Shown in pieces: positions 42,171 through 51,470 of a stretch of 54,264 bases of DNA. The translations under genes were made by a program, and so were the position numbers. The stretch comes from Hyphomonadaceae bacterium (lineage in GTDB: Bacteria > Pseudomonadota > Alphaproteobacteria > Caulobacterales > Hyphomonadaceae), in assembly GCA_022844475.1 (NCBI GenBank), contig JALHLR010000025.1, positions 1 to 54,264 on the forward strand. The letters are read 5' to 3'. Positions within the stretch are counted from its first letter, which is position 1; each line of letters starts with the position of its first letter. The notes under the pieces are model-generated. The model saw nothing but the letters and a program-made list of their open reading frames with translations. It did not search any database and had not been told where the DNA came from.

Positions 42171-45100
42171 TCACCTCAACAGATCGGGTAGGTCGTTGAG
42201 GAACTTTCTCGCGGCAGGCCAACCGAACCGATTGAAGAGATCGATTGTGTCGATCAGGTTCGTGCGACGAGTCGCATCATTAAAGACCGCCTTGTAATCG
42301 GCCAGGTAGCGCCCCACGAGACCTACGAACAGATCTGCGCCCATGCTCTCAGCCGCGTATCCATAACGTTTGCCACCCACGAGGAGTGCTTCAGCAATGA
42401 GATCCCAAGTTAGCTCTGGTTCCGCATCGACCGTTTGTTGAAGCAGCTCGAGAAGCTGATGCGTTGTATGCGGTGTTCCTGCGCGGGCGAGCAGATGCAA
42501 GATGTCCCGCGTCTCATCCAGGAACTGCTTCGGATAAGGAGTAGCCTCCCGTTCATTTTGTCCGGGTTCTCTTGGTGCAAAAGCGAAGTAGAGCTGCATA
42601 CCAACGGCGTCGAGCAGCCTTGCAGCCTCTCTCGCCCTGTCGCGCAGCGCAGGATCTTCTGACGGGTTTTTCGCTGCGGCGTCCAGGCGGGTCGCGCTTG
42701 CTGCTGCGATCTTGCCGGCGATCGCTAGAGCCCGGCCCCTGATGACATTGTTCCGATCATCATCTTCTCCCAGTCCGAGGACATAAGCCTCCCTCAAGAA
42801 CTGGACGACATCTCCAAGTTCGTCCTCATGACCGTCGAACTCTTCAATCCACGCTTCAAGACGCTTCGCTGGAACGGGTCTATCGTGCCAAACGGCGAGC
42901 CACGTGCTGAGATTCGCAATTTCCTCCCGCAAGCCCTTGCTGACAGGGTCGAAAGCTTTTGACCGTTCATAGAGGATGGAGACGAGCGCATCGACTTTGG
43001 CCGGAGCAGCGTTCGTCACGCGACCGAGGAAGTAGTTCGCGAAATATCGCAACGCCGCCCGATGAGGCTCCTTCTCTGCAATTTCCTGCGCGAGCGACCA
43101 CATCAGGTCGAGATCGGTATCATAGAGATGGCTAAGCTTGACCCCAATTTGATGTCGAACGGACATCACCGGATCGGCTGCGCATTGTCGCAAAAGCGAT
43201 CTGAGGTCTTCGTCCATCTCCTCCTTGAACCGAGCTAGGTCGATGATGGTTTCGGCCGCCTCTATTCGAGGGGAGGGAGATCCCCACGATACAGAGTCGG
43301 ACAGCTCGTCAGGATGGTAGTTGGGAGACGGACTTTTCAGAGCGATCCGCGCGAACTCCCGCGCCGCCCGCCGAAGATCTGGCCACTCCTTGGCCTGTCG
43401 CGGGCTGACAAGCGCATGCGCGCCCCTTCCGATGACGCCATCGGCGTAGTCCAAGACGGGCTGCGATGCTTCGCCCGCTGCAAGTTTCGCCGCCAGCAGA
43501 GAATTCAGCTCCGCAACGATTTGGTCGGCTTTCTCGCGACTGGGTCCGCCATTGCTAGGATGATCCAGCAGAGCTGACAGCGCTTTTGAAAGCTCGAGGA
43601 GCGGTAGATTGGCGTCCGAGTACGGATCGACACCGTCACGCGCAAGCCAGGCCCATTCATCCCTCGAGGTGCCGCGTCCTGTCGTGATGCGGAACAGTCT
43701 CCGATTCAGGTCGTCGTCATCATTTTCGTCGTCTGCATCATCATCAGAACCAGGGTCGGCGCTCCTCCTGCCTCGCGCAATGGCGCTGCGAATCCGACGG
43801 AGCATGCCGTCTCGGGCGTCATCAGGGTGCGTATAAATCGCATAGTCCTGCGCCTCGACATCCCGCAAGACCGCATCTTGTTCATTTGCGGGGCGACGAG
43901 CGAGGACCGCCCCTATCAGATCGATGGCGTCTTTCTTCACATCGTTGATATGCGCCACCGGTGGATGCAGGGCGATCGGATACAAGAGCTCAGCAGCTTC
44001 AGGCTTCTCAGCGCAAACCATGAAAAGCCTTGCCCACAGGACTGCCACATCCAGCTGAGGCAAGATCTCGCGGGCAAGCGAAACTAGCTCGGCCCCGGTC
44101 CGCTGACGCAGATAGTCCACTGAAGCTTGAATGAGTCTTTCGGCATTGTCAGAATGGGCGTCATTGGGGTCTGCCGCCCAGATATAACTGCCGTCTTCCT
44201 CGATGACGAGTTCCTGGTTCTCGAACGGGACCGGGGTTCGAGATGCTTCTTCAACAGGATGATATTGGTGAACGTAGGTGCGAATGCAGGAAGCCAAAGT
44301 GCGCAGTGCGCTTTTTGGTTGTTGGTTCAGGAACTTTGGAAAGGCTTCTGCAAGCGCCCATTGAGCCATCCTGAAATCCTGGCTGGCGGTCGAACTGAGC
44401 GGCAAAATCTGGCTGTCGCCGATATTGGTTTTCCGATCGTCGGAAACCTGATGTCCGAACGCGGCCGAATAGACGTCGGCGGCGAACTCGGTGTCCAATT
44501 CGATGATCTGGTCGATCTGCCGCGTAAGCCATTGCATATCGTTGGCAGCGTGATCGCGCATTCGGTCTTGCGTTATCAGAGCTCGAAACGCCTCACGTGA
44601 CGCCTCGACAGAGGTACCGTAAGTTTTGCCGACGGAATTGATCGCATTGATGATGATACGGTCCAGGTGCTCATCATTTAGGACCGCAGCCAGGTGTCGC
44701 CGCGCGATTTGCCCGACGGCGGGATCCTGGGCGCTGGGGCCGTTATTGAGCATCCAGTGAAGCAGGCCGTTTACGGAGAACGGGAAGAACGCCTCCTTGG
44801 ATTGCATTGCGCTCGCCAGCGCGACCCAGGGAGCGGTACGGGATGCCGCGATATCCATTCCCACAACGGCGCCGACAATCGCGTCAAGGCTCGTCCGCAA
44901 TTCCTCTTTGTCGTGCGTCAGCAAAGCCGCAATGAGCGGTTGGACGTCTTCGTCCTTCTGAGGTTTGCTCGCGGCAGCGCGGCCGGCGATTGCGCGGACA
45001 ATCGGATCAACCTCGGGATTTCCACACAGCCAAAGTACCGCGTTCCAAAAAAGCTGCGTGTCCGTCGACTTCCAGGCTCGCGATAATGACAGCGCAACTG

Positions 45101-47003
45101 CGGGCGCCAGAAGCAAAGCAGTCTCACGCGCGCGCAAAGTCCAGGATTTCAGAGTATCGATCGACCCGACGTCGAGCAAAAATCGGGCGGCGACGTAGTC
45201 GAACAAAAGGTGGTGTCGGAACGCGATGCTCCTCGTCCCGATTCGCACGAGCAGGTTGGCGGCGAGAACCTGCGTGAGGCCGCTTGTATCCGGGAGGACG
45301 GTGAGATCGACGTAGAGTCTTCGATTGGCGGCCATGTCGCCAATCGCAAGAATGATCGTTGTTTCGGCCGATAAGCCAAGGGGCTCCACCCGGCGTAACC
45401 AGTAGAAGTCCAAAAGTTGGACCTGACCGTCTATATCCTGAAACGCGGCGGCCGGTACATCATTGTCCAGAAGTTCAGCAACCAGCCGCGTGTTGAAGGG
45501 AACTCTGACTACATCGCGAAACTTCGGTGAGCCTTGCAGAATTGGTTGCGCCAGAAGAGGCGACGCATCAGCGAGTTTCTGGATTTCGGAGTCTGACCAT
45601 TGCCGAACGTGGACATTGCGCACAGTGGGAAAGTCGGGGTGGGCGAAGTTTGGATCGGGCGGCTTCCCTCGGAACGCGTCCTGAAAGCGTTTGCCGAGAC
45701 GCAAGTCAAATTCTCTCACGGTGGCAACAACCCGCCATCCCGGTAGCTCTGAAATCACGCGATTTATAAGTGTTGCGAACACATGTTCGGAAGGTCCCCC
45801 GCGACTTGCATCGAGCGCGTCGATGACAAGAAAATTGAGCGGACGATCGAATCCGTTGGCGAGCACGTCGACTATGCTGTGTTCTAAACCGAGCGTCCGC
45901 CTGACTGCATCAAGGTCGGATACTGCAAGTTCATCAACCGCAAGCGTGACGACATCGCCATAGTCGCGGAGTTGCGCGGCTACCGTGCCAATCACTCCAG
46001 ACTTGCCTGCTCCGGGTTCGCCGACCACGAGAAGGTGGCCTCCGCGCGCGCCTTCGACTAGGATAGGCTCGCATTCGCGAACGACCTTGATGCGTGAACC
46101 GTTGATCTCTAGGCCGTCATGCTCAGCTAGCCTTGTGCCGACACTGTCTGAGTAGTTGCGCAGACGGGCAACGTCGTTGCGATAAGATGGAGCAGCGTGA
46201 AGATCGATCGACGCGCTTTCGAGCACGCGACGCCAACCGCCCATGTCCAGGCCACCGCGTGTCGCGATTAGTCGATGAGCTTGACCCGACAAAAACGTGA
46301 AGGCCGGCTCCGCTCGGGCCGCTTGCGCAACTACACTTCCGAGCTCGGTGATGGCCGAGCGTCGGTCTGGCTCGCCAGGCCTGAGAGCAAAAGGCGCAAC
46401 CCGTATTAGTTGGAGCAGCTCGAGTATTTCATTGTCTTGCGCAGGCGTCGCGCGATGGTCAGAAAATGATCTGCCAACGTGCGCTTCGACAATGGCCAGC
46501 GCATCTCGCTGCGCCTGATTCGTCATTCCAGCGCGCAAGTTTGCCATAGAGTTTGCGCTGTCTGTTCGCGCAAACACGGAGCCTAGGTCGACGACCACCG
46601 AGCGTGGAGCACGAGGTTCAACAGCGAGGATGATCCGCGTATTCGTTTGTTTCAGGTTTGCGTAGGGACCATTCGAACCCGCAGCTTTGCCAACAAGGTA
46701 AAGCCGGACGGCCTGGTCGAGCGCAGAGGCCAGTACTGAGTCGGGCTTTGGGCTTAAGGCGATCGTTGTTTTGGCTTGAACAAATATTCTGTTGCCTGAT
46801 CTGGTTTCGACCAAAATGTCGTCGACCGGAGCGGATGTCTCAAAAGTGACTCGTACAGGGATGTCTCCGGAAAAGCCCCAATCGGAAACCATTGGCCGTT
46901 CAGCCAACGCATGCGCCGCGAAGTATGCTCCGATATCAGCCTGGAACTGAAAACCTCCAGCCGCCGCTGCACCGCCGGAGGACCCTTGGTCAATTGTAGA
47001 CAT
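42171..47003 (-). CDS. Nuclease-STAND ATPase with helical repeats 2
   Basis: A 1610-residue protein from ATG 47003 (MSTIDQGSSGGAAAAGGFQF); the longer in-frame reading to 47384 is not supported. The N-terminus again resembles a Cap4/dsDNA_nuc nuclease: GFQFQADIGAYFAAHALAE (17-35), Asp61/Asp62 in PVDDILVETRSG, and IFVQAKTT with Gln76-x-Lys78. The P-loop GEPGAGKS is at 328-335 and Walker B FLVIDALD at 391-398. An acidic stretch (SDDDADDENDDDD) and a long helical-repeat C-terminus follow. It looks like an Avs-type phage sensor, coupled to the HsdR_N gene. It is not closely similar to STAND 1 outside the nuclease and P-loop. Confidence 0.65.
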   Translation of the reverse strand: MSTIDQGSSGGAAAAGGFQFQADIGAYFAAHALAERPMVSDWGFSGDIPVRVTFETSAPVDDILVETRSGNRIFVQAKTTIALSPKPDSVLASALDQAVRLYLVGKAAGSNGPYANLKQTNTRIILAVEPRAPRSVVVDLGSVFARTDSANSMANLRAGMTNQAQRDALAIVEAHVGRSFSDHRATPAQDNEILELLQLIRVAPFALRPGEPDRRSAITELGSVVAQAARAEPAFTFLSGQAHRLIATRGGLDMGGWRRVLESASIDLHAAPSYRNDVARLRNYSDSVGTRLAEHDGLEINGSRIKVVRECEPILVEGARGGHLLVVGEPGAGKSGVIGTVAAQLRDYGDVVTLAVDELAVSDLDAVRRTLGLEHSIVDVLANGFDRPLNFLVIDALDASRGGPSEHVFATLINRVISELPGWRVVATVREFDLRLGKRFQDAFRGKPPDPNFAHPDFPTVRNVHVRQWSDSEIQKLADASPLLAQPILQGSPKFRDVVRVPFNTRLVAELLDNDVPAAAFQDIDGQVQLLDFYWLRRVEPLGLSAETTIILAIGDMAANRRLYVDLTVLPDTSGLTQVLAANLLVRIGTRSIAFRHHLLFDYVAARFLLDVGSIDTLKSWTLRARETALLLAPAVALSLSRAWKSTDTQLFWNAVLWLCGNPEVDPIVRAIAGRAAASKPQKDEDVQPLIAALLTHDKEELRTSLDAIVGAVVGMDIAASRTAPWVALASAMQSKEAFFPFSVNGLLHWMLNNGPSAQDPAVGQIARRHLAAVLNDEHLDRIIINAINSVGKTYGTSVEASREAFRALITQDRMRDHAANDMQWLTRQIDQIIELDTEFAADVYSAAFGHQVSDDRKTNIGDSQILPLSSTASQDFRMAQWALAEAFPKFLNQQPKSALRTLASCIRTYVHQYHPVEEASRTPVPFENQELVIEEDGSYIWAADPNDAHSDNAERLIQASVDYLRQRTGAELVSLAREILPQLDVAVLWARLFMVCAEKPEAAELLYPIALHPPVAHINDVKKDAIDLIGAVLARRPANEQDAVLRDVEAQDYAIYTHPDDARDGMLRRIRSAIARGRRSADPGSDDDADDENDDDDLNRRLFRITTGRGTSRDEWAWLARDGVDPYSDANLPLLELSKALSALLDHPSNGGPSREKADQIVAELNSLLAAKLAAGEASQPVLDYADGVIGRGAHALVSPRQAKEWPDLRRAAREFARIALKSPSPNYHPDELSDSVSWGSPSPRIEAAETIIDLARFKEEMDEDLRSLLRQCAADPVMSVRHQIGVKLSHLYDTDLDLMWSLAQEIAEKEPHRAALRYFANYFLGRVTNAAPAKVDALVSILYERSKAFDPVSKGLREEIANLSTWLAVWHDRPVPAKRLEAWIEEFDGHEDELGDVVQFLREAYVLGLGEDDDRNNVIRGRALAIAGKIAAASATRLDAAAKNPSEDPALRDRAREAARLLDAVGMQLYFAFAPREPGQNEREATPYPKQFLDETRDILHLLARAGTPHTTHQLLELLQQTVDAEPELTWDLIAEALLVGGKRYGYAAESMGADLFVGLVGRYLADYKAVFNDATRRTNLIDTIDLFNRFGWPAARKFLNDLPDLLR

Positions 47004-47226
47004 ACGAACTCGTTTGCCTGCTGTCCCCGCGCCGCGTGTGCGCCCGCAGCTATGGTACGCGAGGCTAGCGTTCCTCGACAATATGATCATCAAGAGATCG
47101 TGGCGATACTGATTCGGTTTGAAGAGGCCGGGCTCGGTTTGCTCAACCCGTGCTAGCTCCGTGTGACCTGCGGGCAATGCGAGGGCCGCGTGCACGCGTA
47201 ACGCCATCGCCTGTCGCGCCCCCCGT

Positions 47227-47306
47227 TCAAGGGACGCTGCGCTCTTCGCCCTTGAGCGGCGGCTCATTCGACAGGCGCTTTTGGGTCGGGTCGCGCAAGC
47301 GGCCCC
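47227..47306 (+). promoter_or_regulatory. Repeats in the parB leader region
   Basis: TCAAGGG (47227-47233) and CCCTTGA (47249-47255) form an inverted repeat, and GGGTCGCGCAAGCGGCCCC at 47288-47306 can fold as a short hairpin. They lie in the 344-bp gap between STAND 2 and parB and may be regulatory. The remainder of 47004-47347 shows no gene; the in-frame readings there are shadows. Confidence 0.35.
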
Positions 47307-47347
47307 GGCTTCGCATTCTGCCGCCGGGAAGCTCATTGGAGCATCCC

Positions 47348-49280
47348 ATGTCCGAACTGGCTCAAAGCATCCAGTACATTCCACTCAACAAACTCATTGC
47401 GTCGCCGCGAAACGTCCGGCGCAAGCATCAGAAGGCCGACATCGAGTCGCTTGCCGCCTCGATTCACGCGCGCGGACTTCTGCAAAACCTGTGTGTCGTG
47501 CCTGGCGAGAACGATCGCTACGAGGTCGAGGCCGGCGGCCGCCGGCGTCTTGCCCTCAAGCTTCTCGCCAAGGAAGGCAAACTTGCCAAGGACTGGCCGG
47601 TCCCATGCCATGTCGTCGCTCGCGAAGACGGTCTCGAAGTGTCGCTCACCGAAAACGTTCATCGGGTCGCGATGGACGCCATGGACGAGGTCGATGCCTA
47701 CGCTTCACTCGTCGCCGATGGCAAAACGCCCGATGAAGTCGCGCGGCGCTTTGGCGTCGAGCGCAGGCACGTCGATCAGCGGCTCGCGCTTGCCGGCCTG
47801 TCTCCGAAAATCAAAGCGGCCTGGAAGAGAGGCGATGTAACCCTCGATGTTGCTCGTGCTTTCTGCGTCGTCGACGACCATGGGCAACAAGAGGCTGTGT
47901 TCCGCAGCCTGGGCCGCCCGATCACGCACGCCGGATCGGTGCGTGCACGTCTCATGGACGGTCGGGTACGAGCGTCTGATCGCCTTGTGGTCTTCGTCGG
48001 CCTTGAGGCTTACGAACAGGCTGGCGGCAAGGTGCTGCGCGACCTCTTCGACGCCGATGCCGTCTATATCGAAGACCCGGCTCTTCTCGCCAAGCTTGCT
48101 GAAGACAAGCTCGACGCGTCACGTACGGATTGGCTTGCCCAAGGCTGGAGCTGGGTCGAGCTGCAACTAAGCGGATCGCGGCCCGACAGCCTGTCTCCGA
48201 CGCGCTTCCATCCCGAATGGCGTGACGCCACGCCGGAGGAGCAGGCCGAACTGGATCGCATCTCCGGGGAGATCGAGAAGCTCGATGCCGAGCTGGAGGC
48301 CAGCAGCCAGGATCATGATCCCCGTTGGTCTGTACGGGACGATCTGGAGGCGGCTTTCGAAACGACGCGGCAGACCGCCCGGTGCTGGAACGACGAGGTC
48401 AAGCAGTTTGCAGGCGTCCTCATGTCCATCGATCATGAAGGCAACGTGGTCGCGACGGAGGGCGTTGTCCGAATGGACGATCAGAAGAAGGCTGATGCCT
48501 TCCGCCGGCGGGGTCGCCCGCCGGAAGGGGAGGCGAGCAGTGACGAATCGGCAGCAACTGATCAGCGCCGGGCCAGCGCTCTTCCAAAGGGCGTCAACAA
48601 GGACCTGACGCAGGTGCGGACCCGCGCAATTCGCTTGATGCTGTCCGGCGATCCAGACGTCGCCCTCGCGCTTTGCGTTGCCGCTATGGTGATGAGAAGC
48701 GTCCATCATACCGAGATCGCAGGCGTGTCTATCTCGGCAATGTTACGACCCGTCGAAGATCTTCCGGCGCTCGACGAGGCCAGGTCTGAAGTAGACGGGA
48801 GGCTGCCGGCTGACGATCTGGGCGTCTTGGACTGGGCGCTTGGGCTTTCTCGCGAACACCTCCTTGCCGTGCTCGCAGTGCTGGTCGCAGGCTCAGTCGA
48901 TCTCGCACACGAAGACACATCGCCTAGCGATCTGCGCAAGCAAGCGATCGCTGATCGCCTAGCTCAGTATCTGGATATCGACATGAGGCAGTTCTGGGCC
49001 GCCGACCTGGCGTTCTGGGTGCGGTTGCCGAAGTTCGCGCTGATGACGGCCCTTTCAGAAGCTCCGAGCATGGCTGACCGAACTTCGCGGACACAGGACG
49101 AGCTGCTTAAGGCGCATGCCAAGCTTAGGAAGGACGAGCTTGCTGCAAAGGTCTCCGCCGAGTTTGAAGGTCACGGATACTTACCTGACAACCCTGGTAG
49201 CGCCGGTGGGGGAGGCCGGCCTCGTCCTGACTGCGCAGGGGCTGGCCGCTCTTGGCCAATCCGCTGTAGCGGCCGAATAG
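47348..49280 (+). CDS. parB: ParB-family protein, apparent frameshift near 49180
   Basis: A ParB/RepB-family protein starts at ATG 47348 (MSELAQSIQYIPLNKLIASPRNVRRK). It has the ParB nuclease-like domain (LAASIHARGLLQNLCVVPGEN, YEVEAGGRRRLALKLLAKEG, VSLTENVHRVAMD) and a KorB-like helix-turn-helix (TPDEVARRFGVERRHVDQRLAL), then a long helical extension. The reading frame opens to 49393, but its last 60-odd residues are Arg/Cys-rich and unlike a protein. Shifting by one base near 49180 gives TTLVAPVGEAGLVLTAQGLA ending at a TAG, 49278-49280, just before a strong terminator. It could be a plasmid or element partition and maintenance factor; no parA was seen. Confidence 0.8.
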
Positions 49281-49293
49281 TCGTTGAAAAGAG

Positions 49294-49327
49294 AGGACTC
49301 GTGCGGGCGTGCCCGCGTGAGTCCTTT
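49294..49327 (+). terminator. Intrinsic terminator after parB
   Basis: AGGACTC-GT-GCGGGC pairs with GCCCGC-GT-GAGTCCT, an almost perfect stem with a tiny loop, followed by TTT. It lies 14 bp after the shifted-frame stop of parB and inside the unshifted frame, supporting the shifted end. Confidence 0.8.
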
Positions 49328-49389
49328 CGTCTGCGACTGGCCATCGGGGCCACAGGCATCACTTGCGAGAAGGCCGGGTTCGTGGCCGG

Positions 49390-50373
49390 CTAATTTGAAA
49401 GCGGTGCGGGCTTTGAAGCGATTTGCATAGGCATGAGCGGTACTGCTTCATCCTTCTCTGCCAGGTGCTCCGGGAATCCGTTTGTGCGGCAAGCCGCCTG
49501 AAGGTTTTCAAAATGGGCGTCGGTGTCGGCAACGGCGCCAAACACCCCGCCGGCGGTCAAGCCTTCCACCGCGACAAGAATGGAAGAATCCAGTTTCTCC
49601 CGATCCCCGAGCGCGTGAGCGTTCTCCAGGCAGGTAGAAAAAGGGGCATCCAGCGCGCCATGGCCTTTGTACAGACGCTGCAGCACAGCGGGAGAGCAGA
49701 TCGGCCTCGTGGAGCGGATAGCGTTGCGGACGTAGAGTCCATTCATCCACGCATCGATATCAACCTCGAACACCGACTGCCGCACGGCCGCGGCGGCGGA
49801 CGCCACGCCAGTCTGGTTGACACTGGAGAGCCAGATCTGACTTCCAATCGGTACCGCTTGGCCACGAAATTGAGACGTTTCGCCAGTCTCCGAAACCACC
49901 ACCAACGACTCGAGAACAAGACACAGACCCGGACCGCGCGTCAGTCGTACAGGTTCGGCCACGAGTTGTTTCGTGCGAGTCGAATAGCGGACCAGGCGAT
50001 AGAAGCCGGGCCATCGCTCCTTGTGCTGTTTCCATATCGATAATGGCCATATGTCCCGACCATGCGCCTGACTCAGAAAGTCGCGACTGAAGGCGCTGTG
50101 ATCGGTCGGCTGAAAGAGCTCGAGCAGGGCGCCGTAGGCGGTCGGGTCCACGACATGCGCAATCTCGCTGTTGAGGAAGGCGCGGCAGAACTCAAATGAA
50201 TCGGCGCCAGGATTTCCCGTCGCCCAACTACGGATCGTCCGCGCCTGCGGGATGAAGTATCCCGGTGGATGCGGCAGGGCTCCGACCGTCTTGTGCCAGT
50301 GGCGTAGCCTGGAGCGCATCGCCTTGTCGGTCACGCCAAACGCGCGGCGATACAGCTCTGAGAATTCGGACAT
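49390..50373 (-). CDS. Unrecognised 327-residue protein, convergent with parB
   Basis: From ATG 50373 (MSEFSELYRRAFGVTDKAMRSRLRHWHKTVG, preceded by GGGGGGCG) it has 327 residues; the longer reading to 50799 runs over a divergent promoter region. The N-terminal 90 residues are helical (SRLRHWHKTVGALPHPPGYFIP), and YGALLELFQPTDHSAFSRDFLSQ follows. A mid-region is strand-rich (PGLCLVLESLVVVSETGETSQFRG). No family is recognised. It shares a 187-bp divergent promoter region with the 208-residue protein, where two inverted repeats lie, and might be its regulator. Confidence 0.6.
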   Translation of the reverse strand: MSEFSELYRRAFGVTDKAMRSRLRHWHKTVGALPHPPGYFIPQARTIRSWATGNPGADSFEFCRAFLNSEIAHVVDPTAYGALLELFQPTDHSAFSRDFLSQAHGRDIWPLSIWKQHKERWPGFYRLVRYSTRTKQLVAEPVRLTRGPGLCLVLESLVVVSETGETSQFRGQAVPIGSQIWLSSVNQTGVASAAAAVRQSVFEVDIDAWMNGLYVRNAIRSTRPICSPAVLQRLYKGHGALDAPFSTCLENAHALGDREKLDSSILVAVEGLTAGGVFGAVADTDAHFENLQAACRTNGFPEHLAEKDEAVPLMPMQIASKPAPLSN

Positions 50374-50443
50374 TCGCCCCCCGGCTTCTCGGCGGCGATT
50401 CATAAGCCGATCCGAGTGGGCTGGATTTACTGAAGTTTTTTGT

Positions 50444-50508
50444 CCACGGCAATGTGGCGCCGACGACTTGCCGTGGCGCCAGAATTGATCTAGTTCGAGC
50501 AATTCTGG
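50444..50508. promoter_or_regulatory. Two inverted repeats in a divergent promoter region
   Basis: CCACGGCAA (50444-50452) and TTGCCGTGG (50468-50476), then CCAGAATTG (50479-50487) and CAATTCTGG (50500-50508). Both have perfect 9-bp arms with spacers of 15 and 12 nt. They sit between the divergent genes starting at 50373 and 50561 and are probable operators. Confidence 0.55.
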
Positions 50509-50560
50509 TGGCTGGCCAGTAACCCGTTGGTAAGCGGGATGCAAGATTTTGGGGGACGCG

Positions 50561-51187
50561 ATGCTGAAGACGGATTTGGGTATGGTGGACAAAGCGCCCG
50601 ACAGATCTGAAGCATCCGACGAAAGCATCGTCCTGGAAGGGGCCTCTCCGGCCGAGCCAGCAGCATCTACTGAAGCTGCAGGACTGCAATCTGCGCAGCG
50701 CGCGATTGCCGCTGCTATGGGCGGAGATTTGATTGGGAGCCCGGACGAAATCGCTGCCGCCGTGGCTGAGCAGTTTACGCAGGCGTTGCGCAACCGCATG
50801 CAGGAGGCCGTGCGAAAGGCGATCGTTGGCGCGCTTCAAGAGTTTGTTGGTTCAGGGATGGTCGTCCCGCCCGCTCCTCCACATTCATCGTCGAAACCCA
50901 CGGATTCTCAGCGAAAACTTCCTGAAATCGCACCTGAGCGATATGCGCAGCGCCTAAGCAGGCAAGAAGGACCCGTCGAATTCCTTCGGCGTGTCTGGGG
51001 GCCGTGGATCGATCGCGGGCTGTTGTACCAATTTCAGTTGAACCGCCTCGATCCTGACTTGCTGAGCTCGTTGAAATCGTACTGTCAGAAGCGGGGCCAG
51101 AAGGCTTCGATCTATCTTCCGAGCAAGAGTGCCTATGTGCGGGAGAGAGATGCGTTGCTGGTTATGTCCGAGCTCGCTGCGAGCTGA
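50561..51187 (+). CDS. Unrecognised 208-residue protein
   Basis: ATG 50561 has GGGGGA five bases upstream, so it is preferred to the TTG at 50549 that would add four residues. The first half is acidic and flexible (PTDSQRKL, PSKSAYVRERDALL at the end), and a middle helix (VAEQFTQALRNRMQEAVRKAIVGALQEFVG) could be amphipathic. The C-terminal part is FLRRVWGPWIDRGLLYQFQLNRLDPDLLSSLKSY. No family is recognised. It begins a plus-strand run that leads to the membrane and vWA-like genes, but a gap of 283 bp with its own promoter-like site separates it from them. Confidence 0.55.
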   Translation: MLKTDLGMVDKAPDRSEASDESIVLEGASPAEPAASTEAAGLQSAQRAIAAAMGGDLIGSPDEIAAAVAEQFTQALRNRMQEAVRKAIVGALQEFVGSGMVVPPAPPHSSSKPTDSQRKLPEIAPERYAQRLSRQEGPVEFLRRVWGPWIDRGLLYQFQLNRLDPDLLSSLKSYCQKRGQKASIYLPSKSAYVRERDALLVMSELAAS

Positions 51188-51234
51188 TCTCGTCCACAAT
51201 CGCGTGATTTCGTTCGCGACCTAAGCGGTACGCG

Positions 51235-51263
51235 TTGACTTCGTTTCGCGTAAAGGATACTAA
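51235..51263 (+). promoter_or_regulatory. Sigma-70-like promoter
   Basis: TTGACT (51235-51240) and TACTAA (51258-51263) with a 17-bp spacer lie upstream of the membrane protein gene at 51471, leaving a 5' untranslated region of about 200 nt. Nothing else stands out in 51188-51470. Confidence 0.4.
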
Positions 51264-51470
51264 AAAGTCACTAAAAAAGAGACGTGGGTCGGGACTGAGC
51301 CACAAAATCCTCTCCGTGGCGAACGGCAACTCGAAACCACCAAGGCCTAGCCAGGTGATGGTAGCTCCGCGTGTAGAGTTGCGTTTCGGTGTGTCGGCGG
51401 AGTGCAGCCAGAACCTGATGTCGACGATGGACTGCGCATGGGGCGCGGCCATGACACAGGGGACGCAGCA

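Noticed and set aside
47004..47384. N-terminal extension of STAND 2
   Set aside because: The extra residues are Cys/Arg-rich, overlap the parB start region, and the ATG at 47003 begins the recognisable GGFQFQ nuclease segment.
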